Below, in pieces: positions 27,881 to 35,819 of a stretch of DNA of 64,000 nt. Source of the DNA: Lysobacteraceae bacterium P (GTDB lineage Bacteria > Pseudomonadota > Gammaproteobacteria > Xanthomonadales > Xanthomonadaceae); NCBI GenBank assembly GCA_005503055.1, contig SCOX01000016.1, positions 1 to 64,000 on the forward strand, given 5' to 3'. Position numbers and translations under genes: made by a program. How positions within the stretch are numbered: the first letter of the stretch is position 1; each line of letters opens with the position of its first letter. The notes beneath the pieces were generated by a model that was not told the DNA's origin, did not search any database, and saw only the letters and a list, made by a program, of their open reading frames with translations.

Positions 27881-29677
27881 ATGGACTCCATCATGAAACC
27901 GATCGTCTTCTGCTCCGGCCTCCTCGCGATCTCGGCCGCGCTTGCCGTTCACGCTCAGGACGAAAAGACGGAGCAGAGCCAGGGTGCCGCAAACGTGCTG
28001 CGTCCAGGACGCGTCGATGCGACGCCGGAGCGCATGGCGCAGCTGAAGGTGCCCGCCGGTTTCACCGTGATGCCCTTCGCGACGCAGTTGAAGAATGCAC
28101 GAATCCTCGCGGTAGGTCCCGACGGCGTGTACGTCAGTCGTCGCGACCAGGGTGACGTGCTGCTGCTGCGCGATGCGGACGACGACGGACGGGCCGACGG
28201 CGAGCCGCAGACGGTCGCAACGCGGCCGGGTGTCCATGGGCTGGCGATCCACGACCGCAAGATGTTCATGGCGACGGTGAAGGAGATCTTCGTGGCCGAC
28301 ATCCTTCCCGATGGCAAGCTCGGCGAGCCCAGGATGATCGTCGACGACCTGCCCGACGGCGGCCAGCATCCGAACCGCACGCTGGCTGTCGGCCCGGATG
28401 GGATGCTGTACGTGAGCGTGGGTTCGACGTGCAACGCCTGCAACGAGACCAATCCGGAACACGCGACGTTGCTGCGCATGACCCGGGACGGGAAGACGCG
28501 CACGATCTTCGCCAGCGGACTGCGCAATACGATCGGCTTCGGATGGCATCCGCGCACCGGTGAGCTATGGGGCGCCGACCACGGAATCGACATGTTGGGC
28601 GACAACGTTCAGGCCGAGGAGTTGAACCGCATCGAGCAGGGCAAGCTCTACGGCTGGCCGCACGTATACGGCGAGGGCCAGCTCAATCCCCAGACCGCGC
28701 CGCCGCCGGGTGGTCTCACGCGCGAGCAGTGGGCAAGCATCAGCACGCCGATGATGCTCGGGTACACCGCGCATGCCGCGCCGATGCAGATGGCCTTCCA
28801 CCCGGGCGGCGGCGCGTTCCCGGCCGATGCCGCGGGCGATGCGTTCATCGCGATGCGCGGGTCGTGGAACCGCGTAACGGCATCGGGTTACGAAGTGGTG
28901 CGTGTCGATTTCGATGACGGAAAGCCGCGGCGCATCGAACCCTTCCTCACCGGCTTCCTCGTCGGCAACGGGCAGCAGCAGTTCGGTCGGCCGGTCGGCG
29001 TGGCTGTCGCCAGGGACGGTTCGCTTCTCGTCAGCGACGATGTGAACGGCGTGATCTACCGCGTCGCGTCGAACGAGACGCACGGCGCGGTGAAGCCCAT
29101 GGCGCCCCCTGCCGGTCCGATGCGGACGCAATTGGAGAAGGGGATCGGCGTACCCATCACGATGCAGCGCAAGGAGGCGTCTGCACGCGCTGCGCTGCAG
29201 GTGAGTTCGCCTGCATTGCGCAACAATGAACCGATCGCGCCAAAGTACAGTGAGTACCACGATGGCCTCTCGCCGCCGATCGCGTGGAGCGCGGTGCCGG
29301 AAGCGAAGTCGTACGTGCTCATCATGGAAGACCCGGACTCCAAGCCGATAACGCCGTTCGTGCATTGGGTGGCCTGGAATATTCCTGCGGACGTCACGTC
29401 GCTGCCCGAAGGCTTGCAGGAGCAGATGCGACTGAGCAAGCCCGAAGGCCTGATGCAGGGAAAGACCAGTCGGGGTTCCGTCGGCTACTACGGTCCACGT
29501 CCGCCGATGGGCGATCCACCGCACCATTATCACTTCCAGCTGCTGGCGCTCGATCGCGTGCTCGAACTTCCACCCGGCGCGGATCGCGACCAGGTACTGG
29601 CCGCCGCGAAAGATCATGTCATCGCCAAGGGCGAGTTGATCGGGACGTATCAGCAGACCGCGGCGCCAGAGAGGTGA
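27881..29677 (+). CDS. Fusion of PQQ-dependent sugar dehydrogenase-like beta-propeller and YbhB/YbcL (PEBP) domain
   Basis: A 598-aa exported protein (signal VFCSGLLAISAALAVHAQ). Residues ~45-400 form a soluble glucose/sorbosone dehydrogenase-type propeller (FASGLRNTIGFGWHPRTGELWGADHG, NRIEQGKLYGWPHVYGEGQ). Residues ~430-595 form a phosphatidylethanolamine-binding-protein domain (EYHDGLSPPIAWSAVPEAKSYVLIMEDPD, FVHWVAWNIPADV, PPMGDPPHHYHFQLLALD). The two domains are usually separate genes. The propeller likely uses PQQ and acts in the periplasm; the PEBP part may bind a ligand or substrate. A second ATG at 27893 would also give a good signal peptide. Confidence 0.85.
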   Translation: MDSIMKPIVFCSGLLAISAALAVHAQDEKTEQSQGAANVLRPGRVDATPERMAQLKVPAGFTVMPFATQLKNARILAVGPDGVYVSRRDQGDVLLLRDADDDGRADGEPQTVATRPGVHGLAIHDRKMFMATVKEIFVADILPDGKLGEPRMIVDDLPDGGQHPNRTLAVGPDGMLYVSVGSTCNACNETNPEHATLLRMTRDGKTRTIFASGLRNTIGFGWHPRTGELWGADHGIDMLGDNVQAEELNRIEQGKLYGWPHVYGEGQLNPQTAPPPGGLTREQWASISTPMMLGYTAHAAPMQMAFHPGGGAFPADAAGDAFIAMRGSWNRVTASGYEVVRVDFDDGKPRRIEPFLTGFLVGNGQQQFGRPVGVAVARDGSLLVSDDVNGVIYRVASNETHGAVKPMAPPAGPMRTQLEKGIGVPITMQRKEASARAALQVSSPALRNNEPIAPKYSEYHDGLSPPIAWSAVPEAKSYVLIMEDPDSKPITPFVHWVAWNIPADVTSLPEGLQEQMRLSKPEGLMQGKTSRGSVGYYGPRPPMGDPPHHYHFQLLALDRVLELPPGADRDQVLAAAKDHVIAKGELIGTYQQTAAPER

Positions 29678-29781
29678 CTGCAGCGTGCATCGGCCTCCGG
29701 ATCGCGGAAATGCACGATGCATTCACCGCTTCGGCACGACCGGTTGAGTAGCGTGGATGTCCAGACTTTGGAGACACGAAG

Positions 29782-30264
29782 ATGGATGATCGGAAGTTCG
29801 AAGGAAAACTTTGGGACCACCTCGAATCCGACCGGACGGTGATGCTGGGACTGGCGGGCGATCCCGTCGGGCACTCGCGTCCGATGACGGCGATGCTCGA
29901 TAAGCAGACCCCCGGCGTGATCTGGTTCTTCACGTCCACCGACAACGTCCTGGCGCAGCAGGCAGCCGCTCCGGCCGTCGCATTCTGCGCGTTCGCGTCC
30001 AAGGGTCATGATCTGTTCGCGACCATCAGCGGGATGCTGCAAACGGGCCTGGATCGTGACGTCGTCGACCGCCTGTGGAATCCGTTCGTCGCCGCGTGGT
30101 ACGAGGGCGGTAAGGACGACCCCAAGCTGATCCTGCTGCGCTTCGAGCCGGAGGAAGCCGAAATCTGGTTGAACGAACACAGTCTCGTTGCCGGCCTCAA
30201 AGTGTTGATGGGGCGCGATCCAAAGAAGGATTACGAAGACAAGGTGGCCAAGGTAGACCTTTGA
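29782..30264 (+). CDS. Pyridoxamine 5'-phosphate oxidase-like flavin-binding protein (general stress protein 26 type)
   Basis: A 160-aa protein of the split-barrel FMN-binding superfamily. Landmarks are LWDHLESDRTVMLGLAGDP at the N-terminus, VIWFFTSTDN, and WYEGGKDDPKLILLRFEPEEAEIW in the C-terminal half. This pattern is typical of the general-stress-protein-26 group rather than true PdxH. It probably binds FMN or FAD; a stress role is inferred from the family and from the catalase and DUF3606 neighbours. The ATG follows GGAGACACGAAG. Only 24 bp separate it from the DUF3606 gene downstream. Confidence 0.85.
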   Translation: MDDRKFEGKLWDHLESDRTVMLGLAGDPVGHSRPMTAMLDKQTPGVIWFFTSTDNVLAQQAAAPAVAFCAFASKGHDLFATISGMLQTGLDRDVVDRLWNPFVAAWYEGGKDDPKLILLRFEPEEAEIWLNEHSLVAGLKVLMGRDPKKDYEDKVAKVDL

Positions 30265-30288
30265 GCCAGCGCAACCTGGAGGTCAGTC

Positions 30289-30468
30289 ATGAGCGATAAC
30301 ACCAACACGCGCGGCGAGCCTGACCGCTCGCTCATCAGCTTGAGCCAGGACCACGAAGTGGCCTACTGGACGCGAGCACTGGATGTGACGGAGGACGAAC
30401 TTCGTGACGCCGTGCGAGCGGTCGGGTCGTCCGCCGACAAGGTGCGCGAGTACCTGCGCAGCCGGTGA
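30289..30468 (+). CDS. DUF3606 domain protein
   Basis: A 59-aa protein, MSDNTNTRGEPDRSLIS…, with the DUF3606 pattern HEVAYWTRALDVTEDELRDAVRAVGSSADKVREYL. The family is small and of unknown function, and often lies beside general-stress genes. The ATG at 30289 has GGAGG upstream. It begins 24 bp after the PNPOx-like gene, so the two are probably co-transcribed. Confidence 0.85.
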   Translation: MSDNTNTRGEPDRSLISLSQDHEVAYWTRALDVTEDELRDAVRAVGSSADKVREYLRSR

Positions 30469-30610
30469 ACATGAGTCTGCCGGGGGCAGGTGACGAACGC
30501 TCTCTCCCCTGGCGTCAGGGACCTTCGCCGCCGCCAAGGGGACGGGCCGGGATGGTTGCGCTGACCTGCGTTCAGACCATCCAACTTGCGTCGATTGAAC
30601 TCCGCACCAC

Positions 30611-30835
30611 CTAAGATTCCGGTTCGCGTCGACTGCTCGACGCGCTGTGCTCCCAACTGGCGTGCGCGAATACGCGCACATCTGGCCAGCTCAGATTTCC
30701 TGCGTGAATGCTCGTTCCCCAGCCGAGCATGAGATGCGGCTCCACCTCTTCCCAGTCCAGATGCGGAAGGTGGGTACGCGCCATCTTTCCAAGCGCCTCC
30801 GCGTAAGAGCGCTCGATCTCCGAGACGGTGACCAC
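30611..30835 (-). CDS. Small hypothetical protein with GTG start
   Basis: A 74-aa acidic protein. The GTG start at 30835 is preceded by a perfect AGGAGG with 8-nt spacing, which is the main support for it. The region SEIERSYAEALGKMARTHLPHLDWEEVEPHLMLGW looks like an amphipathic helical domain; no family was recognised. It lies on the strand opposite to the DUF3606 gene. A serine-rich tail (SASSSRREPES) ends the protein. Confidence 0.6.
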   Translation of the reverse strand: MVTVSEIERSYAEALGKMARTHLPHLDWEEVEPHLMLGWGTSIHAGNLSWPDVRVFAHASWEHSASSSRREPES

Positions 30836-31254
30836 GGCGTCGCCTCCTAGAGAGGAAGGTGCAGCATAGACCGTCCATCACGTCCGCATGTCGGAATCTT
30901 GTTTTCCATCAAGGGGAACTATTGGAAGGATGTTGCGATTCCGCCCCGGCGCCCACGACCGGAAGCTTCCGTTTCCTGCCGTCGGAAGGGTCGCTGCTTT
31001 TTGGGCAACTGACGGCGGGGCTCCCGCTGATGCGCCATTCTCCAACTGGCCTGCAATATTGGCGGACTGCAAGCAGCGTGGCTTGATCACGTGGAGCTAT
31101 CGGACAGAGGACTCGCACTGGGCATTCTTCTGTCGGCGGTGCAGGCAGATGCGAATACACGATGTGGTCGACCCGTCCGTATCCCGCCGCTTCTGGCCGA
31201 TAGCGGACGCCGTAGCAGGGCAGGGCACCCATCAGCTGCAATAGGAGGCGAACG
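30836..31254. other. Interval with weak frames and repeat R14
   Basis: A 118-codon + frame (30888-31244) exists but its first 40 residues look non-coding. Its middle (GLITWSYRTEDSHWAFFCRRC) could be a gene remnant, and its end reads through repeat R14. I do not call it as a gene. Confidence 0.4.
31186..31212 (+). repeat. Repeat unit R14 (A half only)
   Basis: CCGCTTCTGGCCGATAGCGGACG, + orientation, upstream of the GFA-family gene. Confidence 0.75.
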
Positions 31255-31659
31255 ATGCTCACAGGTCGATGCTTGTGCGGTGCCGCCGGATACGAATCTC
31301 CGGGACCGGCCCTGTTTTCCCTCGTCTGCCATTGCCGGGATTGTCAGCGAGCTTCGGGAAGCGGTGGCGTGCCCGTCCTTGGCGTCGCCCGTTCGGCGTT
31401 CGTCTCCACCGGCCCCATCAAACAGGTGCGAACGAAAGGCGGAAGCGGGCACCCTGCGGTGCGGAACATCTGCATGGAGTGCGGGAGCCTGTTGTTCGGA
31501 ACGCCGGAATCGGCGCCCGAACTGGTGACCATCTACGCGGGAAGTCTCGACGATCCCGCGCACTTCGAACCTCGCGACGCCATCTTCGTCGCGCAGCGGC
31601 CGATGTGGGCGAAACTGGCACTGGAGCTCGTGGAGCACCCGGCACTCCCCAGTGCCTAG
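31255..31659 (+). CDS. GFA/CENP-V family zinc-binding protein, copy 1
   Basis: A 134-aa protein of the glutathione-dependent formaldehyde-activating (GFA)/CENP-V fold. Zinc-ligand cysteines are in RCLCGA (Cys6, Cys8), CHCRDCQ (Cys25, 27, 30) and CMECGS. The fold binds one or two zinc ions. Most members have no proven enzymatic role, so the name describes the domain only. The start ATG is preceded by AGGAGG. A second, unrelated-looking family member is at 49916. Repeat R14 lies about 45 bp upstream. Confidence 0.85.
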   Translation: MLTGRCLCGAAGYESPGPALFSLVCHCRDCQRASGSGGVPVLGVARSAFVSTGPIKQVRTKGGSGHPAVRNICMECGSLLFGTPESAPELVTIYAGSLDDPAHFEPRDAIFVAQRPMWAKLALELVEHPALPSA

Positions 31660-31716
31660 TGGGCGTCGGCGCTTCGAATGCCGGTGTCCCTTTTTGTGAT
31701 CCGAATCGGTCATCCG

Positions 31717-31898
31717 CTATTGCGCGGCCCTCTCGACAGCCGGCGGCTTCCAGTTGCCCTTGAGGACTTCGTCCTTCGGCCCTTTCCTGCCGCCGCTGGC
31801 TTGGCCGCATCGGCAGCGGTGTCCTGCGAAGCGGGCCGGCAACGGGGAACGACGATGACCGCTGCAGCGAGGAGGGCGATGGCGACATCACCCTTCAT
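31717..31898 (-). pseudogene. Small exported protein or lipoprotein with a one-base frameshift
   Basis: From ATG 31898 on the - strand the frame gives MKGDVAIALLAAAVIVV… followed by SQDTAADAAKPAAAGKG. A shift of one base near 31780 then gives GPKDEVLKGNWKPPAVERA and a TAG at 31717. Both parts look like coding sequence, and together they make a protein of about 60 residues with an N-terminal hydrophobic segment. The total length of 182 nt is one short of a multiple of three. Real decay and sequencing error cannot be separated here. Confidence 0.4.
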
Positions 31899-32014
31899 AC
31901 GAGCTCCCCGGGCGGTCGCCCTTGGATGGAACAGCAACCTGAGGCCGGCAGGCGCAATGCCCGTGTGAAGCCGCCCGTGGCGCGCGGGGCGTTCCTGGGC
32001 GACGGGCGAACGTT

Positions 32015-32100
32015 AGGCGGTCGATAGTGCAGACATCGGGGCAGGGCACAGGTCGGGTCGGATGCTGAGGTCCGCCACCGATCCACAGCGGGCGTCGGGT
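32015..32100 (+). repeat. Repeat unit R29 (strongly decayed A and B halves)
   Basis: CGGTCGATAGTGCAGACATC corresponds to the right part of an A half. GGATGCTGAGGTCCGCCACC with ACAGCGGGCGTCGG corresponds to a B half. + orientation, many substitutions. Confidence 0.4.
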
Positions 32101-32125
32101 GATTCTGCGCTTCGCGAAACGCTAC

Positions 32126-32146
32126 TGCTTCGACCGGTTGAAACCG
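32126..32146 (-). mobile_element. Solo IS30-type terminal repeat remnant
   Basis: A 21-bp stretch (TGCTTCGACCGGTTGAAACC plus G) matches 20 of 21 positions of the inner part of the IS30 terminal inverted repeat at 87-112 and 40706-40731. No transposase sequence is next to it. It lies 25 bp after a decayed repeat unit, so it may mark a lost insertion. Chance similarity is unlikely at this length. Confidence 0.55.
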
Positions 32147-32485
32147 ATATCGAACGCATGACGTGGGTCCGGCATTGACGTACATCGTCGCCTTCTGTTT
32201 TTCGTCGTGGTGCATGTCGCCATCGGCTCGTTCGAGCCCTGTGCGTGTTCGCGCGGTGGCACGCCGACCGGCGACGGATGGGCGATCCGTGCCGGACCTC
32301 CCATAGTGGATGGGCGTCACATTTTGTGGGATCGTTAGGGTTCGTCCGGTTGGGGAACCGGGCGGCACCGAGGCTGGCAGGGACAGCCTTCGCGGGGAAC
32401 TACACGAATCACCTCTCCAAAAGGTGTGCCGCGCTTCGGCCGGTGCAGATGCTTCGTTGTTCACTGAAATAAAAAGGGATCCTGA

Positions 32486-35400
32486 ATGTCCAGACGACCG
32501 CTCCTCTGGTCGCTCGGCGCGACCCTGTGCGGCTTGGCGGCTTTGGCCTCCAGCGCGCCGGCTACCCCGCCCGCAGCGACCGGCTCCGAATTCGAACAGC
32601 TGCCACGCAAGTTCATCGTGGTCTACCGCGAAGCGCCGCTCGCCACGTACCAGGGCGACATCAAGGGCTTGCCCGCGCCGCAGCATGTGGTGCGGCGAGC
32701 CGTCGGCGGCGCCAGCCAGGCCAGCGCGCGCATCGATGCGCGCAGCGGTGCGGCGCAGGCCTACGTGCGCCATCTGCACGGGCAGCAAAGCCAGCACGAA
32801 TCGCGCATCTTCGCCAAGCTCGGCCGTCCGTTGCGCGTGGAGCGCCGCATGGCGCACGCACTCAACGGCGTGATCGCGCAGATGAGCGGGGACGAAGCCG
32901 ACACGGTACGCGCGTTGCCGGAAGTGCAGTTCGTCGAGGAGTACCGCGAGTACGCGCTCGAGACGGATGTCGGTCCCGCGCTGATCGGCGCACCGCAAAT
33001 GTGGAATGCCGCCTCCGGTGCCGTGAAAGGCGAGGGCGTGGTCTTCGGCATCATCGATTCGGGCATCAATTTCGCTAGCCCGTCGTTCGCGGCCGTCGAC
33101 CAGACGGGCTACACGCACACCAATCCGCTCGGCAACGGCGTGTACCTGGGCACCTGCGCGCCCGGCGGCGTCGATGAGGGACGCTGCAACAGCAAGTTGA
33201 TCGGCGGTTACGATTTCGTCTGCGCCTCGCCCGGCAACGCATGCGGCGTAGCGGGCGTGCGCGAGGAGCCCGGTTTCGGCGACACCAACTCGCACGGTTC
33301 GCACACCGCCTCGACGGCAGCGGGCAACCTGCGCACGGGACAGTTCCGCGGCCGCGAAGTGACATTCTCCGGCGTCGCGCCGCGCGCCAACATCGTCGCG
33401 TACGACGTGTGCTACACCAGCATCGCCGACGGTCGCGGTCTGTGCCCGAACACCTCCGCGGCCGCCGCGGTGGACCAGGCGATCGCCGACGGGGTGGACG
33501 TCATCAACTACTCCATCGGTGGCGGTGCACAACCGTGGAGCGAAGCGGTGTCGCTCGCGTTCCTCAACGCCGCCGACGCGGGCGTCTACGTCGCGACCTC
33601 CGCCGGCAACAGCGGACCGGTTGCGAACTCGCTGGGACACCTGGAGCCATGGACCGCGTCGACCGCCGCCGCCCAGCACGGTCGCGGTGACTACAGCTAC
33701 CTGCTGCAGGTGACCGGCCCGGGCGCCGTGCCCGAGGCCTTGCGCATCGTGCAGTTGACCGAAGGCACCGGCGCGGTGACGTTCGCGCAGACGCTGTCGC
33801 ACGCAACGCCCTTGCGCATCAGCGCCGGCATCAATTCGGTGGACGACGGCTGCGTTGCGTATCCGGCCGGCACGTTCCAGGGCGCGATCGCCGTGATTCG
33901 CCGCGGCACGTGTTCGTTCGCGATCAAGGGCGCCAACGCCGCCGCCGCCGGCGCCGTTGCCGTGGTGGTCGCCAACAACACCGGCGGGGCGCTGTCGCCG
34001 TCGTTCCCGGCCGTGACGATTCCCTCCTTCGCGATGAGCCAGGCCGACGCCGACGCGGTGCGTGACTTTGCCCTCGCCAACGGCAACGTCGCGACCGCGG
34101 GCATTGATTATCCGCCTTCGCCGATCCCGAACCTGCCCGACGTGCTGGGCGATTTCAGTTCGCGCGGCCCGGCCGGCACCTTCGACCTGGTCAAGCCCGA
34201 CATCACCGCGCCGGGCGTGCGCATCCTGGCCGCGGTCGCGGGGGAGACGATCACCGGTTCGGAAGACGCCGTTGGCCTGATGAACGGCACGTCGATGGCC
34301 TCGCCGCATCACGCCGGCGCCGCCGGTCTGGTGCGCCAGGCACGTCCGACGTGGAGCGTGGCCGAGATCAAGTCCGCGCTGATGATGACGGCCAAGCAGG
34401 AGGTCTATCGCGAGGACAGCGTCACGCCCGGTACGCCGTTCGACCGTGGTGCGGGCCGCGTGCAGGTCGATCAGGCCGTGCGTGCAGGCCTCGTGCTCAA
34501 CGAAACGCGCGCCAACTTCATCGCGGCCAATCCGGCCGCGGGCGGCGATGTCACCGCGCTCAACCTGCCCAGCCTGGGCAAGGCCAACTGCGCCGAGCGA
34601 TGCGTGTTCACGCGCGTGTTCCGCAGCACGCAGGCGGTTCGCCAGGCGTGGACGGTGAAGCTGCAGGGACTTGCCGGCACGGTTTCGCCGGCGCTGTTCA
34701 CGCTCAATCCGGGCGAAAGCAAGGCGGTGAAGATCACGGTCAACTCGACCGCGTTGCCTGCCAATGGCGCGTGGAACTTCGGCAACGTCGTGCTGACGCC
34801 GCAGGCCGTGGGCACGCTGGACCAGCCGACGCTGCGCCTTCCGGTCGCCGTCGCGGTGCCGCCGCCGAACATCGTGCTGACGCCGCAGGCGATCAACGTG
34901 AGCACCCCGGCCGGCAGCAATGCCCTCGCCAACGTCCGTGTGTCGAACACGGGCGGGTCGCGCCTGCAGTTCCAGGTCGATAACACCGGCACGGGAACTT
35001 CAACGCTGTACGACGCTCCGGTCGGCGCTGTCGCCAGTGGCTTCCGCTCGACCATGTACTCCGATCCGGCGAGCGTCGGTGTGCCGGGGCAGTTCTCTGC
35101 GGACGACTTCCGACTGACGACGAACACGCGTATGGGCCGGTTGTTCACCCCGGGCTTCGTCAGCAGCGGCCAGCCGCTCGCCACCGTCGCAACGCAGTTG
35201 GTGTGGCAGATCTACCGCGACGTCGGCGGCGTGCCCGAAGGCAACCCGCAGGTCTCCCCGGGCGTTGCCGTGTGGAGTTACTCCACCGTTCCGACCGGGG
35301 CAGGCGTGCGCGTGGACGGCGCGCACGTGACGCTCGACCTTGCCGCCGCCGGCCAGAACGTGACGCTGCCGGCCGGTCGCTATTGGCTGGTCGTCTACGC

Positions 35401-35749
35401 GCGCTCCAGCTTCGCCAATCGCTGGGTGTGGTTCGCCAGCAACACCGGCGACAACACGTTCGTCAGCATCACGCCGGGCACGGACGGTACCGGCCTTTGG
35501 TCCGCCAGCACGGGTTTCGCAGGACTGGCGAGCACGATCGTCGTCGGCAACGACTGCGGTGCTTCGTGGATCGGCACGCCGAACGTCGCACTGGGCCAGA
35601 TCGATCCGGGTGCGGGGCGCGATGTGCAGGTGCAGCTCAACACGGCGGGTCTGGCAGCCGGCAACTACGTGGGCTACGTGTGCGTCGGCAGTAACGACCC
35701 GGCACGCCCGAAGGTCGCCGCGGCAGTGAATCTGGTCGTGACGCCGTAA
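32486..35749 (+). CDS. Secreted S8 family serine protease (subtilase) with PA insert
   Basis: A 1087-aa exported subtilisin-like protease. A signal peptide (LLWSLGATLCGLAALASSAPA) is followed by an inhibitor-type propeptide (residues ~40-155). The catalytic triad is Asp191 (GIIDSGIN), His270 (SHGSHTAS) and Ser603 (GTSMASPHHAG). A protease-associated (PA) domain is inserted before the serine (about residues 430-525, CVAYPAGTFQGAIAVIRRGTC). After the catalytic domain, about 430 residues of beta-rich sequence could mediate substrate binding. Probably extracellular degradation of protein. Followed by a hairpin terminator at 35766. Confidence 0.95.
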   Translation: MSRRPLLWSLGATLCGLAALASSAPATPPAATGSEFEQLPRKFIVVYREAPLATYQGDIKGLPAPQHVVRRAVGGASQASARIDARSGAAQAYVRHLHGQQSQHESRIFAKLGRPLRVERRMAHALNGVIAQMSGDEADTVRALPEVQFVEEYREYALETDVGPALIGAPQMWNAASGAVKGEGVVFGIIDSGINFASPSFAAVDQTGYTHTNPLGNGVYLGTCAPGGVDEGRCNSKLIGGYDFVCASPGNACGVAGVREEPGFGDTNSHGSHTASTAAGNLRTGQFRGREVTFSGVAPRANIVAYDVCYTSIADGRGLCPNTSAAAAVDQAIADGVDVINYSIGGGAQPWSEAVSLAFLNAADAGVYVATSAGNSGPVANSLGHLEPWTASTAAAQHGRGDYSYLLQVTGPGAVPEALRIVQLTEGTGAVTFAQTLSHATPLRISAGINSVDDGCVAYPAGTFQGAIAVIRRGTCSFAIKGANAAAAGAVAVVVANNTGGALSPSFPAVTIPSFAMSQADADAVRDFALANGNVATAGIDYPPSPIPNLPDVLGDFSSRGPAGTFDLVKPDITAPGVRILAAVAGETITGSEDAVGLMNGTSMASPHHAGAAGLVRQARPTWSVAEIKSALMMTAKQEVYREDSVTPGTPFDRGAGRVQVDQAVRAGLVLNETRANFIAANPAAGGDVTALNLPSLGKANCAERCVFTRVFRSTQAVRQAWTVKLQGLAGTVSPALFTLNPGESKAVKITVNSTALPANGAWNFGNVVLTPQAVGTLDQPTLRLPVAVAVPPPNIVLTPQAINVSTPAGSNALANVRVSNTGGSRLQFQVDNTGTGTSTLYDAPVGAVASGFRSTMYSDPASVGVPGQFSADDFRLTTNTRMGRLFTPGFVSSGQPLATVATQLVWQIYRDVGGVPEGNPQVSPGVAVWSYSTVPTGAGVRVDGAHVTLDLAAAGQNVTLPAGRYWLVVYARSSFANRWVWFASNTGDNTFVSITPGTDGTGLWSASTGFAGLASTIVVGNDCGASWIGTPNVALGQIDPGAGRDVQVQLNTAGLAAGNYVGYVCVGSNDPARPKVAAAVNLVVTP

Positions 35750-35765
35750 TCCACGGCGCATCAGG

Positions 35766-35791
35766 CGATGGCCCGCACGCGCGGGCCATCG
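35766..35791 (+). terminator. Hairpin terminator after the S8 protease gene
   Basis: An 11-bp stem beginning CGATGGCCCGC with loop ACGC and the matching arm GCGGGCCATCG, 17 bp after the stop, followed by CATTCTC. Good rho-independent terminator geometry, though the T-tract is poor. Confidence 0.7.
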
Positions 35792-35819
35792 CATTCTCAA
35801 AATGAATCAGGGGACTTCA

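Larger units (their letters stand above)
31899..32485. other. Gene-free region upstream of the subtilase, with decayed repeat and IS end
   Basis: No credible gene; the large - strand frame overlapping this region is a shadow of the S8 protease gene. It contains a decayed repeat (32015-32100) and a solo IS30-like end (32126-32146). The last 150 bases are the likely promoter region of the S8 protease. Confidence 0.55.

Noticed and set aside
31895-34312. An 805-aa protein on the - strand
   Set aside because: Antisense to the subtilase, Arg/Ala/His-rich and without any domain; its end merely reads the upstream region and repeat.
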